From Drosophila persimilis (lineage: Eukaryota > Arthropoda > Insecta > Diptera > Drosophilidae), in NCBI RefSeq assembly GCF_003286085.1, contig NW_020825298.1, forward strand, positions 6,882,001 to 6,946,000: a stretch of 64,000 nucleotides of DNA, read 5' to 3'. Shown here piece after piece: positions 12,095 through 23,760 of the stretch. Both the position numbers and the translations under genes were made by a program. How positions within the stretch are numbered: position 1 is the first letter of the stretch; the number at the start of each line of letters is the position of its first letter. The notes beneath the pieces are model-generated. The model saw only the letters and a list, made by a program, of their open reading frames with translations. It searched no databases and was not told the DNA's origin.

Positions 12095-12440
12095 TTCGGC
12101 GATGCCCAGAGTTCGATGATGAGTGGATGTTGTCGACATTTCAGTGGGGCAATTTCGTTTCGGAAGAAGTTCTCAATCGGTCCAGAGATCGAACTCTGAC
12201 GAGACTGAAGAGAAGGCTCCAGGCAGCAGAGGGAAGGACAGGCTTTCGCTACTTCGATGTGGAGGCATTTCTGTGGGGTTCGCTGTATAAGGAAGAAGTT
12301 CCCTGGCTGGGACTGGCTGATCTCAAATCTCTGACGGGAGAGTAGAGATAGTTCCAGGCAGGAGAGGGACAGACACTTCGACGCTTCGGCGATGTCGAAA
12401 TTGTGGCATTTCATTGGGTTTCTTTGGGTTATTTTCGTGT
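12095..12440. repeat. ~130-bp tandem repeat, about 2.5 copies
   Basis: The words CGATGTxGA…GGCATTTCxxTGGG, GAAGAAGTTC, CTCTGACG, AGGCAG and GAGGGA recur in the same order around 12128-12240, 12248-12370 and 12390-12430, showing a diverged tandem repeat of about 125-140 bp. Open frames over it on both strands (11974-12513 minus, 12049-12345 plus) are by-products of this structure; I do not recognise a protein. Confidence 0.5.
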
Positions 12441-12964
12441 TTGTTTGGAAGCCTTGAAAGGCACTGTTTATCATCATCAGGATCCTCCTTGAATATAAGA
12501 TCAATTTGATCACATTTTCCTAGTATTTTCTAAATATTATGCACTACATAAATTATAGTCTTTTGAGCTCCTCTTAATGCTTTACTAAAATGCCTGTGGA
12601 ATGTTTGTTCTTCAAATATATTTCTCTTTGAATTGAAATGTCTTTCTCCCAAAAATACTTGCTGCAATTTGTCATTAAAATGGTCTCTGAACCGCTTGCG
12701 ACCTTAGGTTAAATCTCTCTTTCTTGGCCATCATTTATTTCATTGTTTTATCTTTTCTGCATTCATTTTTCATTTCCTACCATTTTATTGCATTTTCATC
12801 TTCTGCTCTTTTATTGCTTTAGTTGAAGTTTTTCTTTGTTTTCTTTGCTTGAAGATTTTTTTCATTTTCTCTATTTTTTATATCTTAGGTATTTTTTCTG
12901 CAAAGGAACTTGTTTTTCATTTCTCGCTCACGACTTTTTGGACTTTGCATTATTCACCTTTTGG

Positions 12965-13245
12965 GGTAATATATATTATTATTAAATTATATATATTATT
13001 CAATTATATATATTATTCAATTATAAATATTATTCAATTTTAAATATTATTCAATTTTAAATATTATTCAATTTTAAATATTACTATATTATAAATATTA
13101 TTATATTATAAATATTATTATATTATAAATATTATTATATTATAAATATTATTATATTATAAATATTATTATATTATAAATATTATTATATTATAAACAT
13201 TATTTTATTATAAACATTATTAAATTATAAATATTATTATTTTAA
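12965..13245. repeat. 17-bp AT minisatellite
   Basis: A 17-bp unit (ATTATATTATAAATATT) repeats about seven times at 13080-13200, flanked by related TATTCAATT(T/A)TAAATAT units from 12990. Confidence 0.75.
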
Positions 13246-16019
13246 ATATTTTAAAATTTTCTCACTATTTTAATATAATTTTTTATTATTTATTCCGAAA
13301 GATTTCCTTCCTCTTGCGAATCGACTGTTTAGAGATTATTAAGTTGCTTCATAGGACTTCTATACAATGCTCTTTACCCCTTACCCTTTCCCCTCCCTTT
13401 CTTAACTTTCTTTTTTCGTATTAAAGCCTTGCTCTTTTCAAACATTCTTGGCTTCTGCTTTATCCTTGCATTCCTCCGCTTATTACTTTTCTCTTGGCTT
13501 TAATTTGTTTCTCCAACTTTCGCTTTATCCTAGTTTGGTGTTTAGTTTGTTCTTCTTCTGTTTTTTAATAATCTACTGACTTGTGCAATCCAAAAGTACT
13601 TTTTGTGCTTTCTTTTACTCAATAATTGTTGCCTTTTCTTTGTCTCAGTCCTGGCATTGTTCCATGTCCAGCTTTCCCTGTCTTTACTCCTTCTGCTCCT
13701 GCTTTTGGGAGCATTAAAGGTGCTTTGTATTCGGCAAAGACGACTTTCTATAGCTTCCACCTCTTGGGGGGGAGTCTCTTTCTCCTTTCCTTATCACTTG
13801 GTCATGAAAATCAAAGTCCTGCCGTGTGTCCTGTCAATGTCTAGGCCCATCTGTGAGGATTTCTCGCCCTCTCCCTCTCTCTCGGGTACTCTCTCGTGCG
13901 TGTGTGTGTGTGTTTCTGCTGTTGGTGTGGGCGTGAAAAGTTTTCCTTCCGGTTTGCGTGGCGTATTTGGGCGCCATTTTAACTTTCAGCTTTTTTTATT
14001 TACTACAAATTGCTTTGCATTTCTGTTCGTCCATTTGTACCGGCTTCTTCTACTTTTCCACTTCTTCTGCGTTTAATGTGCCGTTGGCAATTTGTTAAGA
14101 AATAAAATTCCCCCTCCCCTCCCCTTCATGCACCGCAGAAGCAATGAAATATTGTAATTAACTTTGCCTCCGGCCGCGGCGGGGCAAACCGAACGGAAAT
14201 TTTATTCCATTAATGAGGCGGCGGCGGCGACGGCGGCAACAGGTCCAACTTCCGCCTTGCCTCCAGTTCCTGCTGCCATTAGGATCCTTAATAAGCGACA
14301 GTTCACGGCTAATAAATATTCATAAATATTTAAGCTCAGCTGTTGGTAATTCCTGCCCCCTGCCCTCCCTCCCTGCCCTTCGAGGCCCTTGGCACATTTT
14401 ACTGTATTTAAAAAGTTCTCTGCTCTATTCGAAAGTTTTCCATCAACTTCCGTTGTCCCCGTGGCCCTCCCCGTTGCCTTCATTATTAACGTTAATACAG
14501 CCACATAGAGCTCCTCGGAGATAGCTCCACTGATGCTTAGTTATGGGCAAAGTGCAGCAGTGGCCGAAAGTTGGGAATTAATTGCAAGACTCCGACTCGA
14601 GTGCAGGCATGCGATAGCCAGCATCCCATCCCAGGCCGCAAGTGGGTCACACAATGCTGCAGCCTTGCACTCTCCGGCCATTAGAACTGGTTTGCTTTTT
14701 GGTTGGAAATTGGAAATTGGGGCTTAGAAAGCCAAAACTTGGCATTAAATATGCATTTATTGTTGCGGAGTTTTTTGGTTCTCTTTCATTGAAGATTATA
14801 TTTAATTCTTTTGTAAGTTCATTTGGATTTAAGTTGGGTTTATGGATGATTTAATTAATTTTTAAATATTTAGTAGTAGAGCCACTACAGATTTCGAGTT
14901 TACAATAAAAAAAAAATACAGGCTGTGCCGGAGTGAAGCCAAAACTTTTAAGAGCTTTTCCATCGCAATTTTCAAAAGAAAATAAATTTTAACCGATAAA
15001 CTAATTAATTTTCTATAAGATATGCTTGTTTTTTTAAACATTACTTTGTTGCATTATTTTGTAGAATTTTTTGGAACAACAAAAAAAATCTTTTTAAAAA
15101 TCCTATGTTTCTGGCCATATGGGTATTTTATTTTATTTTATTTTATTTATATATGGGTTATTTATATCCATATAGTCATGTATTTTATCCATTAATTTCC
15201 ACATGTTTTTCTCCTTTTATGCAGATACATTTCCCACATAAAAAAAAAACCGATAACATATTAAAGAATTTATCTATCTATATCCCTGGAATTGTTTGAC
15301 CATTTCATTGAAAACTTGTTCATCCGACTAAGCTCTTTTAATCCACTCCACATTTAAATATTGAACAGGCAGAACTTTCTCTCATCTCAAAAAACAATAG
15401 AAAATACTTTTAAAATTCGCCAGCACATATTTCGGGTTAAATTTGTGAATATTTAGTAAATGGTAAACCGAATAAACACAGAAAGATAAAGTTGGCTTGA
15501 AATAAAGCCAATTTCCGAGATAAAGACCAAATGGGAAAAACCCATGCCCACCCACAGACGGACACACAGATACGAAAGAACACACACAGAGACACAGACG
15601 CACAGCGGAAATATATGAAATTTAATTTAAATATTTGTATACAAATTGAACCTAAAATGGGAGCAGGCGGATGGATCCTAAGTAAATGAAATAACGAGAG
15701 ACAATAAAAGAATAGTTCAATAAAAAGTGAGTGCGGCAGGAGATGATGAAGTGAAAAGAAGGAAATCGCTGATAACTGAAACAGACACAAACACACACAA
15801 AAAAAAAGGAAAAAGGAAAAAGAAGCTGTGGGAAAAGGCCACACTTTGAGGAAAACACTAAGAAAATTCCGAGTCATGATTTGAGTTTCGGTTAAAGGAG
15901 GTGAGTCCTTGGAAATGGGTAAACATTTTCTTGTGCGTTTCAAAAGCTTTTAGTTTAAACAATTTTATATATCCCAAAAAAAAATATTTATAAAATAAAA
16001 AGGTACACATTAAGATAGG

Positions 16020-16385
16020 AAAAAACTAATCAAGTAAAATAATTAATTATAAAATAAAAATTAGTATTCATTATACATTAAAGATTGTTATTAATTATGA
16101 ATTATATATTATGAATTAATAACTATTATTATTAATTATAAATTCAACATAAATATTACTAATTATAAATTCAAAATTATTATTAATTCAAAATTATTCT
16201 TAATTCAAAATTATTAATAATCCAAAATTATTAATAATTCAAAAGTATTATTATTGATTACAAATTATTATTATTAATTCAAAATTATTAATAATTCAAA
16301 ATTATTATTATTAATTCAAAATTATTATTTTTAATTCAAAATTATTATTATTGATCATAAATTATTATTATGTTTAAATTTTTCT
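16020..16385. repeat. AT-rich repeat of (TTATTAATTCAAAA)n type
   Basis: Irregular repeats of ATTATTATTAATTCAAA fill this interval. It is low-complexity sequence without coding potential. Confidence 0.65.
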
Positions 16386-17749
16386 TTGGTTTATTGGTTA
16401 GTCCCGAAATGAATCAAGAAAACTGATATTATAATTATATTTAAGCGAATATTGAGCAATGAGTATCTTAATTAATGAGCTAAAAATATCCAATTACTGC
16501 CTCAAAAATACTTCTTAAATTTCTTAAAGCCTCCACAAATTCGTGGCATATTCGCCAGCAGAAAAACAAGAAGAAAAAAACACGTGAAACCCAATTTTCA
16601 TAATTCATTCAGCGGCTCCCCCAAAGGTCCCCAAAGTACAGAATAGATATTCCATTTCATCAGACGTATTAACAAAATGATGCCCAGCCCCAGTCCCTCC
16701 AGAGATTTATATTTAGGCTTCTGCATAAAAGTATATACTCCTATGTACAGCTGTATATAGGATACGGGGATACATAATTGAATGCGGTTAAATTATTTAC
16801 TCGATGAATTTTCAGGGCTCGCCTTCTATCGAGGGCCTTTTAACCGCTTGCTTGGCCTTTAAAGGTCGAAGCATTTAATCAAATTAAACGGCGGCTTTAA
16901 GGCCGAAGGGCTGCCATCTTTCTCTCGCTCTCTCCTGCCAGGGGACTCGGCCCAGTCCCCGTAAAGTGTGCTGCAAATCCTGCCCATAAATATTTATGTC
17001 CTTACACGAGTATCTGTGTGGGCTGTTCGTTCACCTTCTCTGAAACACTTGAGACTAAACAGGGGGCCCCCCCTGTCTGTCCCTGGAAGAGGCATTGAAC
17101 CAGCCTCTCTGCATATTGGTGGTATGCAACAATCGCCATGGCAACAATGAAATATCAGAAATATTAATAAACATACAAAGGCTTCTGCAGTTTTGCAATT
17201 TTCGGCGAACAATTGTTGATTTCATTTCACCCAATTTATTCAATTTATTCGCTTCTAATTGCCAAATCCAATTTGTGTCTGCCACACACGGACACGGTTT
17301 TTGGCCACATAATAATTACGAATATTTGCCAGAAACAAAAAAATTAGCATAACGCAATTTTCATTTTCATTTCAATTAAATGAAATTCATTAATTATGCC
17401 TGTCAGCGGATGAGAGATGATCCGCCCAAACAACTGGTAATTCATGAATGAATCCATCTGTGGTGCAGCAGAAATTATAGAGTGTGAAACACGCATGAAA
17501 TTGGATTTGGAGACTTGTTGGGAATTTCGAGGCAAAAACAAAGTAACAACAATAGTAGATAGTTGAAATGCCATAACTCGAAGGTCTGTAAGTTAAATTT
17601 TCCTTAATTCGAACTAAAACGAGGGGCAGCAGCTTTTAGGGGGCTTACAGAGAGTGGAGGTCTCCTTAGGTCCATCATTTTTCTTTGGATAATAGTGTTT
17701 CGACTTATGGTTGTTCAAGGGTATTTCTGTATATTATTTCATCTAAAAA

Positions 17750-18240
17750 AATATTCGAAAAAGTCGCTGGCGGTCCTTACGGGTGTACCTCAGAGCATCG
17801 TCGATGGGGTGGTCCTCCGATGAGCATTCTTTTTGGCCTGGCGCCTAGGGACATCATCGACAATGATCATCAATGTCGACTTGTATATATTTGGACGTTG
17901 ATGACCATCCAGTGGCCCCTGCGGCACCAGCAGAAGGCTGTCACGCGCGAATCCCAGGCAGGCACGGAGACAATATCATCCATATCTCCATCCCTTGGCA
18001 TCTCCATTCATGGTGTCCCAAGATCTATTGTCTAAGTCCTCTTCGAAAGCTCGTGGATATTCCTTGGGATCCCTTACTTAGGATGTGCCACACCTCAAAC
18101 TATTTTGCGGCTGGGATCTTTGATGATTTCCTCCCAATGGCCTCCTTCCTAGCCTTTACCTGCGCCTTGTCTGGCTTTTCCTTAGGTGGAACGACCTCCT
18201 CCCCCCGGATATGTGGAGGAGGTGGAACAATAATCGAAAG
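17750..18240 (-). pseudogene. Decayed coding-like block of unknown origin
   Basis: The minus strand reads in broken frames, for example EEVVPPKEKPDKAQVKARK around 18180-18210, then RAFEEDLDNRSWDTMNGDAK around 18000-18060, with several stops and shifts between them. Base composition is distinctly richer in G/C than the flanks. The lysine-rich start resembles ORF1 (gag-like) segments of non-LTR retrotransposons, but I cannot name the family. An unrelated retropseudogene is the alternative. Confidence 0.3.
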
Positions 18241-20940
18241 TCTAGTGTGGCTCCAACAAATCTATTAAATTGAAGCATTTCCCTGGCATTTGCAGGTCTT
18301 TCTCTGATATTGAAGCAAACCAAAACCTTTTCATTTGCTATAATTAAACAAAGTCGCTGTCTGTGGGGATTAACAATGTTGTTCGCTCAATGCGCTTTTC
18401 CCACATCAATCAGGGCCCTCGATGGCGGACAAAAGGGGGGTTTACTGCGTGGTAGCCGGCAGAAGGGACTGAGAGACATTACATAAGCCTACTTTGGATC
18501 GTTATGGGGGTGTGTGTGTGTGTGTGCATATACTTATGTGAGACAGTGTTTGTGCTTCTAGTCTGCTTATGTGCTTAGGCCTTATTAGCTGCTTATTCAT
18601 TTCCAGAGTCCTCGAGTGTGTGTTTTCCTTTGGGGTAGCCCCGCGCTCCCCCCCCTCTTGCAGCACTGTGGCACTTTCAGGCAAGAGACAAATGAACAGC
18701 GACAGTGACAGCCAGACAATGACAATAAATATTAATGACCGTCGGAACTAATAGATATTTAAATAAATGTAACACCATGGATGGTGTCATTAAATCGGCA
18801 TTGAATTGTCGATGACCAGAACCACACCCCTCGCCCCCCACACCCCACACAACTACATCCCCTCTTCTCTTGTTGGTTCTCTCTTTATTATGTGTCGATT
18901 GTTTTGCCCTAATGACCCATTTGTAGGCGGCTTTATATAATTGCCTTCCGATTGCCCAATAAAAATCCAGACAGTAAAAAAAACAGTACTCCATGGATTG
19001 ATTGGCTTTTATGTTTTGGTAATTAAAGGAAATATGTTTTGGAGTACAATTTGCTCGAAATTGTAATGAAATTTATTCAAAAAGGGATAAAATGATTAAA
19101 ATGAGGAATTGAGGAACGGCGGAGGGAAACCATATAAGAGCATATATTTCCAGTGAATCTTTCTCTCTCGTCTCCACACAGCGGAGTGCCCCAGGCAGTT
19201 GTTGGAGAAAGTTAACGTGACCTGCCACAAAAGTGTTCGTTTGAGAAAGGCAACTTTTGCTGGAAACAAACAAAAAAAAGCTCACAAAAAGATGGAATCT
19301 TTTTTCAGACATAATTATTACTGAAATTCAACGAAAAGTTACCTCAGCCCTGAACTCAGCCCTTAATTCACTTGGTACATTTTTTTAAAAATTCATTTTC
19401 TACTTTTTTTACCTTTAAATAAGGTCGATAAATATCCTATAAATTCCCAAGTTCTGAGAAAAATATTCACAGCTTGGTTTATTCCAATATGAAATTTTAC
19501 TTAATTTATTTCCAGACTCGTTAATGTTCTACATAACATTTAGAATCAACATCCCACAGATTATGCCCTTGACTCCAATGATTTGATTTTTTCTCTTAAA
19601 TTGTTTTTGTTGGGCCAAGGACTCCAACTTACGATCCTTCCACCAGATAATAGGGAAAATGAGAATTTTTTTTTTCGATTTTACCAGCTCAAAATCAAAC
19701 CGAATGGTGATCTGGTGGGATAAGTCCTGACTTTCAATCTGGAGGGTCCCCTGCTCAAGCCCTGGATTTTCTTATATTTTTTGTTCCAAATAAATAATTT
19801 CTTTACGCCCTCATCCGACCACCAGAAGCCCGTAAAGCTTGCATTTTAAGACCAGGTAGAAACGTGGTTGATTGAAATAGGATAGGGATAGAAATAGGAT
19901 AGTGATAGAAATAGGATAGTGATGATAGTGGTAACTGATGTGATACCCTACCCTACCCTCAAAGGACATCCAAGGACTTCCGTGCAAAAAACCGAGCCTT
20001 AACCTCCATGGCGGATGCACAGATACAATATCCCTTGACACATCTCCCTCTAAAAATCACACCAGGCGAAACCGCCGAGGACTATCTACATATATGGTAT
20101 TTTTAGCTGCCTTTGAACATTTTAACATTTATTAAAATCCTCTATTAGAGCAATTAAAACTTTTTCTCTGTTTGCTCATCTTTTTTTTTTTAAGGGTAAA
20201 AAATAGTTTTTTAAATTTCATTCACGCTTTGGTCGAAAAGTTTCGAAAAACCAGACGAAGTTTGGAGTTTGGTCTCCAACTAAATTCGGCAATTAGAGAT
20301 GCAAGAGGGGGGGCGGGGGGAAGGGTGTTCCCCCTGGAAAACACACTCAAAAAATTCAACACCTAAGCCGCAGGCTAATGAATAATCCGCGTTGCCCTGC
20401 ATTTCAACTTTTCTCATTACTCAAATCTATACTTAATGTATCTGTATCTGTATCTGTGCCTCTGTATCCCTATATACTCGTCGTGGGGAACGTAGAGAAC
20501 GAAGAGAACGCCAAATAACCGACAAATGGTCTGCCTTGCCCCGAAAATCTGTGAGAAAAAAAAAACGGCTGGGGGCGTGCATTTTTTTGTAAACCGCTCG
20601 GGCAGATTCATTTGCATCTCTCCCACGGGCTCCCCGGTCCCATGGGCGTGGCTCAGTGGCTCCCTTTGTGCGAAAGTCAAACGCCAAAGAGCTGCTGCAA
20701 ACAGCAACAAATTTGTGCTCTCATTTTAATTTAGCTTGTATTTTTTATTTTTTTTTTTTGCGGAGCACGAAATGCTTTAAAAAGTTCCCAGAGAAAAGCT
20801 GCTGTGGCTGCACTTAATGGTCGGAAAAGTGTGTGAAAACTAGGGGCAAAAACTAAGGCAAGGAACGTGCGAGGGGGTGGCGAGGGAAATACATGAAATT
20901 CTTATTGAAGACCTCGTTTTTGGGGGGGTTTTTTTTTGTA
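18241..20940. other. Gene-free stretch
   Basis: No gene is seen. It contains a (GT)n run at 18509-18524, a ~22-bp tandem of GATAGAAATAGGATAGTGAT at about 19876-19925, and a TATCTG repeat at 20436-20455. Confidence 0.5.
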
Positions 20941-20984
20941 TTTGAAAGGAGGAAGTGAAGGCAAAATTCGCTAGAGTTTTGATC

Positions 20985-21330
20985 AAAATTTGCTTGCAAT
21001 ATCCTCGGTCCTTTGTCTTCGCTGCTGCTCCTTCCTTCTCGATGGATCCTCTGTCCCTTTTCTTGGTATCAGCCAGAACCTGCTTCTATCTAGGCAGTTC
21101 CTTCCGATACAATATCCGAATTCACGCTGATCGTACGATGGATGAGTTCCATCGATAGCCAAAATGATGGCATTCTTTGACAGAGTGCGTGGTAGGGTCA
21201 TCCTTTAGCTTGTGAATTGACCTTTAGTAGAACGTAGACAGACAACATCCAGGGGGTACGAATTTACGTTGGACTGGACGCAGGACGTACTGCAGCTCGT
21301 CCTCTTTTCATGGGTGGTACCGAAAAACCG
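20985..21330 (-). pseudogene. Possible highly decayed RpS8-like retropseudogene
   Basis: On the minus strand the reading DVVCLRSTK (about 21235-21260), a stop, then TLSKNAIILAIDGTHP (about 21135-21185) followed by a lysine/arginine-rich segment keeps the order of ribosomal protein S8 (…DVVYNASNNE…TLVKNAIVVIDATPF… then a basic tail). Stops and frame shifts interrupt it and no intron is apparent. If correct it is an old processed copy. The match is weak and was made by eye, so the identification is tentative. Confidence 0.33.
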
Positions 21331-22153
21331 AGCTCCAAAACGGATTTTTTTCGTTTGAAATCTTATAACGAACACCCACAACCCGTTCATCCTTGTATAA
21401 CAGCATTATTCTTAGCCAGGCAGACAGTGACAATGTGTCCCTTAGCAAGGACATTAAGCTCCCACTTTAGCTCCCATTTTACGACATTCATCGAACAAAA
21501 TGCTTAAGCGCCATCAGAGAAAAGAACTATAAAATTTCGAAGTAAAAAAGCAACAGAATAGAGGTTCAAATGGGACACTAAGTATCCACCAGATGTCCAT
21601 CTATAAATGGGAATAAATTAAGCCCCAATATTGAGCTACAATCACGAATATTCCGCATTGATTGACGAAAAACGAGTTGTACCACAGAAAATCAAGTATC
21701 CACTAAACCACGAGTACGTCCCCAACTTTGGAAGCCGCACAAAATTTTGCAAACAACCACAAAATCCACTTGAAGAGCGTATCACGAGCGAGAGCGAGGG
21801 CTGGAATTGAGTTGCAGCTGCAGCAAAGTGTCATCAAGTTCAGGCATAAAGTTTTACAACCGCAAACGGTGGCAGGGTGGCGGGGAGGCAGGGCACCAGC
21901 AACCTTGCAACCTTGCAACTCCGGGAGTACTATAATTATTGCTAAAGCATCCAAAAGCACACTTAACCACAGTTGCCTGTCATTTCCAAGCACTTGTTTG
22001 ACATTTAATTACACTAATTTGTATTTGTATCTGTATCTGTATCTGTATTTGTGTGCCAACTGCAATCGACACGTCGCGGGGCCCCGCCTTCTGCCCTCCC
22101 ATTGAATTTTCCTCTGGTGAGTGCATCTTATGTGTGGCATATGGCAGGATTGG

Positions 22154-22235
22154 TTAGAAGAGGGGCAGAAGAGGGGTTAGAAGAGGGGCAGAAGAGGGGG
22201 CAGAAGAGGGGCAGAAGAGGGGCAGAAGAGGGGGC
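22154..22235. repeat. Purine-rich 12-bp tandem repeat
   Basis: Units of AGAGGGGCAGAAG and AGAGGGGTTAGAAG repeat six to seven times. Confidence 0.7.
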
Positions 22236-23119
22236 ACAACCCGTCAGAGAGTAAATCTCGGTTTTGGTGGGAGTTTATATAATTTAAACACAAATTAATT
22301 GTAGTCTAATATCCGAAGGAATGCCAGGGAAATTCTATCTCTAAAATGCCTTCCGAATATCCAGAACCGTAGGTTAATCCGGTAATACCCAATATCCTTT
22401 GACAGTGGTTTCTCGCATAACTCAACCTTGCAGGAATTTTTTAGGATTACAAATGAAAATAAATATCCAACTTTCCGCCTTGCTTGCCACGAACCCACCT
22501 TATCGCTCGGTATCTCCGGCTTCCCTTTCACTTGCCATCTGCCCAAAAAATGTAATCTTTATGGCATAAGGGGCAGAGCAGAATGCAATGTCAGGACATG
22601 CCATACCCAGCTACTCCGCCAGACACCACCTTGCACTGCCTTCGGGCTAAAGACATCAAACGCAGCTGCTCCTCCTCCTCCTCGAGCTGGCTGCTGCTCT
22701 GCGCTGCTCTTGATTCCTCCTCGAGCTGTTCGTGTCCTTAGTTTCATTTTTTGGGTGGAGCATTCCTTCCGCCATCTTCAAATTGTGTTTTCTAGTGCAT
22801 TTTTCCGCATGAAGTGCTCGAGAAAAGAGACCAAAAAATGGAGGATAAAAACCTACAAAGCAAAGGCAATATTGGACAACATTTGTCAACAGTTTATAAG
22901 TACAGCTACAATTTATTGTTCCTATTGTTTCCCGTTTCTACTACCCTGCCTTCTCTTTTTTGCCGCTGGAAATATATTGCTTTTATTTCTGGGGGATTTA
23001 AATACCTTTCCTTTAATGTTTCTACTGTTTTCTGTAGCTTAAAATTCGTATCTTGTTGCTCTTATGACCCTGTTTTTATTAGTTTTTATTTATTTAGAAC
23101 AGGGATTTGTGATAAAAAA

Positions 23120-23760
23120 AAAATAAATAAATATAAACAAAAAAAATTATATAAATAAATAAAAAAAATATATAAATAAATAAAAAAATATATAAATAAA
23201 AAATAAATAAAAATACAAATAAATATAAGTACAGATAAATATAGATACAAATAAAAATATATACAAATAAAAATATATACAAATAAAAATATATACAAAT
23301 AAAAATAACTCGAAATAAATAAAAATACAATTAAATAGAAATACTATTAAATAAAAATACAATTAAATTAAAATAAAATTAAACAAAATTGCAATTAAAT
23401 AAAAATGCAATTAAATAAAAATGCAATTAAATAAAAATAAAATTAAATAAAAATACAATTAAATAAAAATACAATTAAATTAAAATAAAATTAAATAAAA
23501 ATACAATTAAATAAAAATACAATTAAATAAAAATACAATTAAATAAAAATACAATTAAATAAAAATACAATTAAATAAAAATACAATTAAATAAAAATAC
23601 AATTAAATAAAAATACAATTAAATAAAAATACAATTAAATAAAAATACAATTAAATAAAAATACAATTAAATAAAAATACAATTAAATAAAGATAAAATC
23701 AAATAAAAATACACTTACAAAAAATACAATTAAATAAATTTAAATTAAATACAAATAAAT
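23120..23760. repeat. 16-bp AT minisatellite (AATTAAATAAAAATAC)n
   Basis: From about 23390 to 23690 a 16-bp unit AATTAAATAAAAATAC repeats nearly perfectly about 20 times. Upstream it grades into AAATAAAAATATATAC and AAATAAAT variants. The near identity of units at 23500-23690 suggests recent expansion. Confidence 0.85.

Larger units (their letters stand above)
12441..17690. other. Gene-free, partly AT-rich stretch
   Basis: No coding region is supported. It includes the AT-rich arrays at 12960-13260 and 16020-16380 (listed separately), a G/C-richer patch at 14100-14650 with a (GGC)n-like run at 14216-14238, and T/A homopolymers. The long frames at 13603-14076 plus and 15437-15943 minus are pyrimidine-rich or purine-rich low-complexity readings. 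Confidence 0.5.

Noticed and set aside
22428..23042. 204-aa plus-strand open frame
   Set aside because: No domain, no splice support and mixed composition without fly codon bias; best explained by chance.
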